64,000 bases of DNA from NVTR01 sp965237505 (GTDB taxonomy: Bacteria > Pseudomonadota > Alphaproteobacteria > Rhodobacterales > Rhodobacteraceae), in assembly GCA_965237505.1 (NCBI GenBank), contig CBDEFR010000004.1, positions 248,001 through 312,000 of the forward strand, in the 5' to 3' direction. The notes beneath the pieces are model-generated. The model had not been told where the DNA came from, did no database searches, and worked only from the letters and a program-made list of their open reading frames with translations. Below, piece after piece: positions 36,336 to 43,777 of this stretch (position 1 is its first letter; each line of letters starts with the position of its first letter). The position numbers and the translations under genes were made by a program.

Positions 36336-36530
36336 TGGCAAACAAAAGAGGAACAGAGTCTACCTAAAAGTGGCCCTCAAATTGGGGGCAGGTCAAAGGG
36401 TTGCCCCACTTTTCTGCTCGGTCCGGATCATACCGCATCCAGCCATCTTTAATGCCGCAATCTGGGCATCGAGATTCTGATCAGAGGTGGATGTGCGGGC
36501 ATATCCGATTTTTGCTTGTGATCTGTTCAT

Positions 36531-36657
36531 TATGGGTGTGCCTGTGGCATTTTGTGTTCATTAATGCAAAACAGACCTAAAGTGAACAGATATTTGTGTG
36601 CTTTGCTGCTCACTGCGCGTGTTTACCTAGGGTATACCCATAATGACGTATCGCACC
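36531..36657. promoter_or_regulatory. Probable res/promoter region of the Tn3-type remnant
   Basis: 127 A/T-rich bases upstream of tnpR with related short motifs (TGTTCATTAATGCAAAACAG and GTGAACAGATATTTGTG) as in resolvase binding sites. Subsites were not resolved. Confidence 0.4.
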
Positions 36658-37452
36658 CTACAGTGATGCCGTTACTTTGCTCAACCACTCAATAGACCCT
36701 GGCACTCTTTTCCAGGCAGCTCCAAAAGCACCAATGTAACTGGTGGCCTCATCCTCACCACCCATAGTGATGTAGTTGCTCAACTCTATCAAAGGCGTAT
36801 GTCCAGATAACATGTTGGGTACATGCCTGTTTGTTTTCCAAGCCTCCTCCGCAATCTGCTGTGCATCTTCTGCATTTTCAGAATAGGCAATGAGAGCTCG
36901 AGTATACTGAATATCGGCAGAATAGTCGTCCACACATTTTTTGAGCAGAGATTTTAAGTCATCCATTTTACCAATTTCGAGGAGCTTCGCAGTCAGGATA
37001 TATCGTATACCTTGGTTGTCGCCAGGGTTCAGTTCCAGCATTTCCTTGAAATTCTGGATGGCGGTATCTTTCTCACCCATCGCCCACAAAGCTTCACCTA
37101 ATCCCAAACGAGCACGCATATAAGGACGGGTTTCGTGAAATCCCCAGAAATGCCCCGCATAATCTTCGAAACCATCAGAACCTAAGGCGTTCGCTCCTGC
37201 CTCAACGGCACGCTGAAAATAGGCCAATGCTTTACGAGCCAGAGTGAAACGCTGCTTCGGGTCACTACATTCCCAAGCCTCATACATAACACTCTGAGCT
37301 TTTTGAACTGGATCTTGACTGTTATCATCGTCGAGTATGTCACCCAAAAACGCTTCAATATCACGCGCATTTGGGACAAACCCAATAACATTATCACCTT
37401 GGGATTTATTCTTGGATTTAGCTTTTTTACGAGGTTTCTTTGATACGGGCAT
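36658..37452 (-). CDS. Tetratricopeptide-like passenger protein of a Tn3-family transposon
   Basis: 264 residues, cytoplasmic. A very basic start (KKPRKKAKSKNKSQ), then helical repeats resembling TPRs (FTLARKALAYFQRAVEAGANAL, RARLGLGEALWAMGEKDTAIQNFKEMLELNPGDNQGIRYIL). I do not know its function. It starts 14 bases after the tnpA stop with GGAG upstream and is followed by the res region and tnpR, so it is a passenger or accessory gene placed between transposase and resolvase. More A/T-rich than the host genes around it. Confidence 0.75.
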   Translation of the reverse strand: MPVSKKPRKKAKSKNKSQGDNVIGFVPNARDIEAFLGDILDDDNSQDPVQKAQSVMYEAWECSDPKQRFTLARKALAYFQRAVEAGANALGSDGFEDYAGHFWGFHETRPYMRARLGLGEALWAMGEKDTAIQNFKEMLELNPGDNQGIRYILTAKLLEIGKMDDLKSLLKKCVDDYSADIQYTRALIAYSENAEDAQQIAEEAWKTNRHVPNMLSGHTPLIELSNYITMGGEDEATSYIGAFGAAWKRVPGSIEWLSKVTASL

Positions 37453-37466
37453 ATGTGTCTCCAGAA

Positions 37467-38665
37467 TTACGCGGCCATACGTTCAAAGTTGATCCGCTTA
37501 TCAAGATCAACGTCGAAACGGCCATAGGGGTTGATGTGGGAATAAATCAGCGGGCTAAGACCGCGGTAATCTTCGGGGGTTAACTTGGCTGCCCATTCAG
37601 GATTTGCCAATATGGATTGGACCATGCGCGTGTTGACATAGACCAGCGAGGCCTGAAGTAAATGTAGCGCATGGGCTGACACTTCCTGATCGGCAATCCG
37701 GTTGGTGGATATCTCGCCGCCCTTGCCAAAAAACACAAAGCCATTGGCACTGTTCCAGTTCTCAACGACATTCAGGCCCTCATTGATCTCACGACGGTAA
37801 GCTTCCGAGCGAAGATAGCGGCATAGGAATATCGTTTTGATGGCGCGGCCCAGTTCAGCCAATGCCTTATAGGTTGGGTGCATAACTTTGGCACTGCTAA
37901 AACGGCGCAGGATGGCTTCAGGATCCGCTGTGCCGTGCTGCATGGCGGCAGCATATTTAACCATCTCGTCATACTGGCGCTCAATTTCAGCCCAATCGAT
38001 TACCCTGGACAGAATGGGGAGAAGATTTGGCAACTGAGACCGCATGCCCGCACTTGGCAGAGCCAGCTTTTGGCGGGCAATCGCTTTCAAGCGCGGCGCC
38101 AGTTCGAATCCCAAGAGGTGACAAAAGGCAAAGCCAACGGCACTTTGGCCGTGGCTGTCAACATATTGGCGTTGAATTTCCATATCGGTGCAATGGCGCA
38201 GGACACCCTCAATCATCGCAGCCACTTCAGATGACGAGCACCGTTTCAGTTGCGAATATATACAGGTCGATTGTTTTTCCACATGCCAGTAGATCATCAC
38301 GCCCCGCCCACCGTAACGCGCATGCCATTCGGTCATCAGATTGCGATCCCATGCCCCGAACTTTGTGGAATCCGAGGCACTTGCCGTACCCGCCTTGCCC
38401 CAAATGTCAGGGTTACGGATAGCCAAAGTTGCATCCGCTACGCGCGCACAAGCCGCCCGTAAAGAAGATGGATCAATATAGCGACGACGTGCATGGAGCA
38501 ATGCATCATAGCTGATATCGGACACACCGGCAGCCACACGTTTCAGGCCTGCATTCGTGCCCAAGCCATAGAGGCTGAGCAGCAAACGCCGATCACGGTC
38601 GTCACGGGGTAAAGCTTCACGAGAAGCCGTTGTCTCAAAGGCACCCAGATATCCAGTATCCAATG
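37467..38665 (-). pseudogene. Tn3-family transposase, C-terminal part only
   Basis: About 400 of the usual near-1,000 residues. It holds the DDE catalytic region: SDSTKFGAWD, YVDSHGQSAVGFAFCHLLGF and EGLNVVENWNSANGFVFFGKGGE, then LLQASLVYVNTRMVQSIL and the normal end YGRFDVDLDKRINF. The N-terminal 600 or so residues are missing because IS5 element 1 starts at about 38666. Confidence 0.88.
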
Positions 38666-39764
38666 GGCCGTGTTGCATCAATCACCGGACAAGCGCGGAG
38701 TACCCTTACCCGTGAAAATGGTCAGCCAACTGACTCAAACCTGGCACAGCCAAGTTCGGTCATTCTGTTAAGAGCCCGCACACCGATCTGTGCCTCAGTT
38801 TTCTGATTTTCGAACCGCCGCGATCTCAGTTTCGGCCCGATCACACTTTTCCAACGACCAATTTGTGCTTCCGCGCGACTGCGCTGATTGTAGCCGCTTC
38901 TGACTTGCCATGCCAGTCGGCCGTACGTCTGTATCTGGGCGATGTGCTGGTCGCGGAGGGATGGATCATCGCGCGATTTCAGGGCGAGAACGGCGTTTTT
39001 TGGCGGTGGAATGATGACCTCGACTGCATCGCCAAAACGCGCCGTGAGCAGATTTCTGGTCGGGGTGCCGTCATAGGCCCCATCCGCCAGAAATCGCGAA
39101 ACCGGCCCGTCGAACTGATCCAGAAGCCCGGGCAAGGCCGTGCTATCGCCGACGTGGTCCAGCGTCAGATCCGAGCAGATGATCTCGCCGGTTGTGAGGT
39201 CCAGGCCGAGGTGTAGCTTTCTCCACGATTTGCGTTTGGCCTTTGTTTCATGCTTGACCTGCAGCCACTCGCCCTCGCCAAAGATCTTCAATCCAGTACT
39301 GTCCATGGTCAGATGGATCGGCTCGGTTCTGTCGACCCGAGGCTTTGCAGGCAATCTCAAGCCGAGCCCGCGGCGCGACAGTGTTGAGAAATCCGGCACC
39401 GGAATGTCTACTCCCATCAGCCGAGCGATGCTGCGCATCAGCCCTTGGGTCTGGCGCAGCGGTAGTTTGTAAATCGTACGCAGAGTCAGGCAGGTCTCGA
39501 TCGCAATGTTCAAATATTTCGGCTGACCTCCCGGAGTCGTCCGGCGCGGCGCTCGCCATTGTTTCAGCGTATCGTCAGTGACCCAGATGGTCAGATCGCC
39601 ACGACGCCGCAGGATTTCGGTGTACTCCGCCCAATTTGTCACCCGATATCGTTTCTTCGGAAACTTGTGGCGACGAGCAGCGTTGAATTTATGCGGCATT
39701 CAAGTGTCCAGATCAGAGGTGGAGCACCCGATTACCAGAACTACCTGTGTTCGTGCAACAACGT
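38666..39764 (-). mobile_element. IS5-family element 1
   Basis: The ends resemble inverted repeats of the type GGCCGTGTTGCATCAATC / GTTCGTGCAACAACG. One intact transposase gene. Boundaries are uncertain by about 5 bases and no duplication was fixed. Confidence 0.7.
38722..39699 (-). CDS. IS5-family transposase, element 1
   Basis: 325 residues. DDE motifs HLTMDSTGLKIFGEGEW, RFLADGAYDGTPTRNLL and SRAEAQIGRWKSVIGPKLRSR. Intact and about 70% like the dead copy at 52024-53000 by eye, in which the corresponding GEGEW motif contains a stop. Confidence 0.88.
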   Translation of the reverse strand: MPHKFNAARRHKFPKKRYRVTNWAEYTEILRRRGDLTIWVTDDTLKQWRAPRRTTPGGQPKYLNIAIETCLTLRTIYKLPLRQTQGLMRSIARLMGVDIPVPDFSTLSRRGLGLRLPAKPRVDRTEPIHLTMDSTGLKIFGEGEWLQVKHETKAKRKSWRKLHLGLDLTTGEIICSDLTLDHVGDSTALPGLLDQFDGPVSRFLADGAYDGTPTRNLLTARFGDAVEVIIPPPKNAVLALKSRDDPSLRDQHIAQIQTYGRLAWQVRSGYNQRSRAEAQIGRWKSVIGPKLRSRRFENQKTEAQIGVRALNRMTELGCARFESVG

Positions 39765-39921
39765 CAATCATGGCAAGAACAATGTCGGCCCTCTGGGCCA
39801 ACATGCTCTTTGGCACGCGTTAGCCATATGGAAAGCACCCGCGCCAAAGCGCTCTACAAAACATAACTCAGTGGACCACTTTTACGCCGCGATATGGTCC
39901 CTTTTTACTCTGCGATTGACA
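39765..39921 (-). mobile_element. IS21-family terminal fragment
   Basis: The outer end at 39921 (TGTCAATCGCAGAGTAAAAA on the minus strand) matches, in inverse orientation, the end at 40531 (TGTCAATCCCGGCGTAAAAA), with several further matching bases. Only the terminus remains, cut by IS5. Confidence 0.65.
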
Positions 39922-40530
39922 CATAAGCTCGCCTTGCAGGTCCACCGGCTTCGTGTGTGCGGATGCTCGCGCTGCGAGGCTCGCTCCTGAATAACATCCG
40001 GGATGTTGTGGGTCTTCCACACGCCCTTCGCCCGGCGCGGCTGCTTTTGCAGGATGATGCAGTATTCGGCGCGGCGGCGGGTGCGGTATCCCATGCCGAA
40101 TGTGCCTTTGTCCCATGTCATGAGATCGACGATATCGAGGCTCGTTCCGTTGAGCCACGGGCGCCTTTTCCTGTTCCACAATCCCCGCAACCGCGCCACC
40201 GGCTTCAGATAAGAAGCGGGGCCCGGCTGCCTTTAGCAACCAAGCCCCACTGTCAGCGTCAGCTGATGCAATACCGCGTCCACGCACCTGTGCGCGAACA
40301 GTTACACCGCGCAGCACCCGAGATCAACCAGATGTCGCGTGAAGGCGCAACAAAACCGCAACATTTACCTATCCGGCAGTAGGGCGGGGTTCACCCCGCA
40401 ACTGCGCACCACAACAATATCCCCAACTACGGATTAAAACCCGCCCCGCGGACCCGCCGTGCCGAACAAACTCTCGCCAAATTCACCCGGTATTCAGCTT
40501 GCCCGAGTGCCCAAGCCGAAAGGACAGCCG
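39922..40530 (-). pseudogene. DNA methyltransferase C-terminal fragment
   Basis: In the minus strand, 40140-39930 encodes DIVDLMTWDKGTFGMGYRTR, RAEYCIILQKQPRRAKGVWK, NIPDVIQ and, after a frameshift near 39955, HTKPVDLQ. This is the C-terminal pattern of site-specific DNA modification methylases. The N-terminal SAM-binding part is absent and the 5' half of this block (40230-40530) has no recognisable gene. It is host or plasmid DNA trapped between two IS21 ends. Confidence 0.55.
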
Positions 40531-41081
40531 TGTCAATCCCGGCGTAAAAAGGGGCCATTCGCCGGAGTAAAAGTGGGCCAGTTGAGGTGCCGCGCCTTGT
40601 TGGGTGTGCTCCCCATAAAGCTAACGCGTGACAAGGCGCATGTTGGCCAAAGGCCAACATCCATCAAGTTCAGACCGGGTTCAGGCTCTGGCGTTTCGGC
40701 TCTGTTTTAGCCGAAAGCTGTCGCCGTTCATCTCGAGGATATGGACGTGGTGGGTGAGGCGATCCAGGAACGCACCGGTGAGGCGCTCGGATCCGAATAT
40801 TTCGGTCCATTCGTCGAACGGCAGATTTGAGGTGATGATTATGGAGCCGCGTTCATAGCATGGGGAGATGACTTCGAAGAGCAGCTCAGCGCCGGTTTTG
40901 CTCAAGGGGACAAAGCCCAGCCCGTCAATGATCAGAAGGTTCTGGCTGGTGAGTTGTTTTTGGAACCTCTGCAGGCGGCCAATCCCAGCCCCAGTGCGAC
41001 ATGGGTTTTACCGGTGCCACTTGGCCCCAGGGCAATGATGTTCTGGTATTTGTCGATGTATTCACAGCGCGCCAGCTCTAT
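40531..41081 (-). mobile_element. IS21-family element 2, truncated
   Basis: Starts at TGTCAATCCCGGCG (40531) and is cut at about 41081, where a glutamine-synthetase-like reading frame begins on the other strand. Confidence 0.7.
40681..41081 (-). pseudogene. IS21 helper ATPase IstB, internally deleted
   Basis: N-terminal piece LARCEYIDKYQNIIALGPSG with Walker A (GPSGTGKTH), then a jump of about 30 codons plus a frame change near 40975 to QKQLTSQNLLIIDGLGFVPL, TSNLPFDEW, LDRLTHHVHILEMNGDSFRL. Not functional. Confidence 0.78.
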
Positions 41082-41755
41082 CACATACGGTGGCAACAAC
41101 CGCACCCATATGGTGCGCATCCCGGATCGGGGGCGGATTGAGTTTCGTCTCGCCGATGTGGCAGCCAATCCGTATTTGTTGATGGCCGGGATTCTGGCGG
41201 CGGGGATGAACGGCATGGATAAGCGCATGGACCCCGGCAAGAGGCTGGATATTGATATGTATGCCGCGCCGCACAAGGCGCGGGGGGTCAAAAAGCTGCC
41301 GTTTAACCTGCTGGACGCAATCCGGGCGTTTGCCAAAGACAGGGAATTGAATGCGGCTATGGGGGCGGAATTTACGGCCGGATTTGTGAAGCTGAAAATG
41401 GCTGAGTGGGATAGTTATACCAACGGCCTTATAGAATGACGCTTTTTGCGTATTCGCGTGAGGTTATGTTTTGAACGGTCTCTTTGTCTTCGGCGAAGAA
41501 GTTCCACGCGTCGCAGCACTTCTCGACGATGTGGTCGTAACTGTCGAAGATGGAGATGGCGAGTTTGTTGGCGCGCAGGTAGGCCCAGACGTTTTCGATC
41601 GGGTTGAGTTCCGGCGCGTATGGCGGCAGGGGGAGAAGTGTGATGTTGTCGGGGGTGCATAGTGCCTTTGAACCGTGCCAGCCTGCGCCATCCAGCACGA
41701 TTACGGCATGTGCCCCTGGAACGACGGTTTTGGCGATTTCGGCGAGGTGTTCATT

Positions 41756-42865
41756 CCTTGCCTATCCGGTTAACGCCCATGACCGCTACATGTAGGGTGC
41801 CGCCACTCTCCCGAGTAAAGCTCGGCATAGGTTGGAGCAGAGGTGTCGCCCGCGATGCCGAGCAATGAGCGGAAGGCGTTGAACGGGTAGAACCGCCTGT
41901 TGAAGCGGAAGGTGAACTCGTTGAGGTAGGCTTGTAGGTGCTGGTGGCTAACGCCGTGGTGGATACCGATCAGCCACGTCTTCAGGTTGGCGAAAACCAG
42001 ATGGATGATCGGCAGGTATTGCTCGGCAACCTCTGGATCACCACACTCGGCAACAGCGAAGTGCTCATAGCCGCGCTTACCGAGGCCAGCATAGCCGCTC
42101 CAATCGTCAGTAACGATCAGCGATCCCGGCGCGACGGTGCTCTCGACGAACCCACAGAGCGACTCGGCGCTACGGTCGAGCACGACGGCGAGCCGAACGC
42201 GTCCGGCATAGCGTCCGTCTTTCCGGTTGTCGAGCTTGGTGCCCGGCTTTCGATGACGCACCTCGATGGCACAGGAGACGGGAACCTTGTGGTGAACACC
42301 ACGGCCTTCCCCACGCGTTGTTCGCCCGCCAACCCAGGTTTCGTCCACCTCAACATGGTTCTTGGGCTGTCCACCGATCCTGTCTTGGTTGGGCCGCACC
42401 ATGCCCGAGCGGAGCTTGTGGAGAATTTGAAAGGCCGTCTCGTAGCGCGAAAGACCAAGTTGCCGCTGAAACTGCACGGCGGACATGCCGGGCGTCTGAC
42501 TGGCGACCAGATAAGCGGCCCAGAACCAGACGTTCAGCGGAGTGTGGCTACGCTCCATCACTGTTCCCACCGTCAGCCCGGTGTTCTGGCGGCACTTGCG
42601 GCAGCGCAGGACGCCAGGGCGGTTTTCAAAGTGGAACGGCTCTCCCGCCGTGCCGCAGTGCGGGCAGGCAAAGCCGTCTCCCCAGCGGGCTTTCTCCAGG
42701 TAGGCGGCGCAGGCCGCATCATCGGGGAAAAGTCGCTGGAACTCGGGTAGCGAATGCGGGAATGGGAGATCGGCGCGGTCGAGAACATCCATGGCGCGCT
42801 CCCCTATATCCGGTTTGCGCCCATTCTAGCCCTAGTGGGTGTGGGTGTAAACCGGATAGGCAAGG
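41756..42865 (-). mobile_element. IS1595-family element inside IS630
   Basis: 1,110 bp with perfect inverted ends CCTTGCCTATCCGGTT and flanking TTCATT repeats (41750-41755 and 42866-42871). Confidence 0.88.
41770..42792 (-). CDS. IS1595-family transposase
   Basis: 340 residues: zinc ribbon (CPHCGTAG ... CRKCRQNTGLTVGT), then an ISXO2-like DDE domain with VEVDETWVGGRT, VTDDWSGYAGL, HLVFANLKTWLIGIHHGV and YLNEFTFRFNRRF. Intact, and different from the truncated IS1595 protein at 11224. Confidence 0.88.
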   Translation of the reverse strand: MDVLDRADLPFPHSLPEFQRLFPDDAACAAYLEKARWGDGFACPHCGTAGEPFHFENRPGVLRCRKCRQNTGLTVGTVMERSHTPLNVWFWAAYLVASQTPGMSAVQFQRQLGLSRYETAFQILHKLRSGMVRPNQDRIGGQPKNHVEVDETWVGGRTTRGEGRGVHHKVPVSCAIEVRHRKPGTKLDNRKDGRYAGRVRLAVVLDRSAESLCGFVESTVAPGSLIVTDDWSGYAGLGKRGYEHFAVAECGDPEVAEQYLPIIHLVFANLKTWLIGIHHGVSHQHLQAYLNEFTFRFNRRFYPFNAFRSLLGIAGDTSAPTYAELYSGEWRHPTCSGHGR

Positions 42866-43777
42866 TTCATTCATCGCCTGCGTATCGGCAAAGGGCATGA
42901 CGAGGGCGGCGGCAGCGGCGCGTTCCGGACAGACGGCTCCAAATATGTAAGCCCATTTGTAGCGAGTATCACGTGGCGCGCGCGGGCGGGTTCCGCGCCT
43001 GGCCCAAACACGGGTGAGCGTTCCCTGCTGTCCGATCCTCGCTTCATCCTGGAACCAGATTTCCAGTGGTTTGCCGCGGGCTTCAGGCGGCAGTGCCGCC
43101 GCTACCAGCTGCGCGAAGTTTTTTTTTGAACGCCGCCTGTGCGGCCGGATCCGATTGAGGATGTGCGGGGCGCACCGAAAGCCGCCTGAACCCAAGTTCG
43201 GCAAGCTGTTTGCCTACCGTGCGCTCATGCATGACAACACCGAAGCGCTCTTTGATCAGGTGCTTCAGGTCGATACGCCGCCAACGCACCACGCGGTCCA
43301 CCTCAGGGTCAGGACCCGCGCGAACGATCTCGGAAAGTTCCGCCTTCTGCGCGGCGCTCAGGTAAGGCGTGCGCCCTGGTGCCGTGCGGTTCGACAGGCC
43401 CGCAAGCCCCCCGGCATTGTAACGATACACCCAGTCGCGCAAGGTTTGCCGGTCCATCCCGCAGCTCCGCGCCGCCGACGCGCGGTCCGACCCTTCCATA
43501 ACCAACGCAATCGCCAACATCCTCCGCGCTGCCTTCGCATCCGTTGACCTCGCCGCCGACGCGCGAAGGTCCCTCGCCGATAAATCCAACCGTGTAACCG
43601 CAACTGTCATGGGTCTCTCCTGCTTGTAGCAGAAGCGAATCACAACCGAGACGAAAAGGGAATCCCAAAAGAGTCACGCATAATGGCCCTTGGTATTACA
43701 GCCACCACCTGACCGAGTGGGAACGGGAGCATACGCTGGATTGTTGAGCAGAAATTTACCGCCGCAGGTGCACTGCG

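Larger units (their letters stand above)
35097..36395 (+). mobile_element. IS3-family (IS407-type) element inside tnpR
   Basis: Inverted ends TGACCTGCTCCCC / GGGGGCAGGTCA, 4-bp duplication AAGG (35093-35096 and 36396-36399). About 1,299 bp, complete. Confidence 0.9.
34786..36530 (-). pseudogene. tnpR: Tn3-family serine resolvase, split by IS3 and 3' truncated
   Basis: The N-terminal part (36530-36396) reads SQAKIGYARTSTSDQNLDAQ, with the catalytic Ser in ARTST. After removal of the IS at 35097-36395 and one AAGG duplication it continues in frame as TLDGRSELKIILEFIHPGE, VVTRIDRLARSLTDLQ, VFAEFETNLRRERQAEGI, KMRGVYRGRR. The helix-turn-helix C-terminus is lost at 34786 against ISNCY copy 3. It belongs to the Tn3-type remnant with the tnpA fragment at 37467. 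Confidence 0.88.
41429..43610 (-). pseudogene. IS630-family transposase, split by IS1595 and with an A9 frame change
   Basis: N-terminal helix-turn-helix part 43610-43090 (MLAIALVMEGSDRASAARSC ... DRQTLRDWVYRYNAGG), then a change of frame at nine A (complement of the T run at 43119-43127), then WFQDEARIGQQGTLTRVWAR and ADTQAMNE. After the IS1595 element it continues HLAEIAKTVVPGAHAVIVLD, PYAPELNPIENVWAYLR (41755-41429). Removing the inserted element and one 6-bp repeat restores the frame. The A9 run may be a slippage site or a one-base mutation. Confidence 0.85.
41418..43695 (-). mobile_element. IS630-family element carrying an IS1595 insertion
   Basis: Ends TACCAACGGCCTTATAGAATG and, inverse, TACCAAGGGCCATTATGCG, inserted at a TA in the gmaS-like gene. 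An IS1595-type element sits at 41756-42865. Confidence 0.8.
41082..43747 (+). pseudogene. Glutamine-synthetase-type gene (gmaS-like), 3' end split by IS630
   Basis: 41082-41417 encodes ITYGGNNRTHMVRIPDRG, LADVAANPYLLMAGILAAGM and LKMAEWDS; 43696-43747 encodes YSHHLTEWEREHTLDC and the stop. Removing 41418-43695 restores the frame (EWDSYYSHHLTEWERE). These are C-terminal motifs of type III glutamine synthetases, which include gamma-glutamylmethylamide synthetase (GmaS) of the methylamine pathway. Beside tdm and tmoXVW, GmaS is the likely identity, but the fragment alone cannot separate GmaS from GlnT. The N-terminal three quarters are gone, cut by IS21 element 2. Confidence 0.75.
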
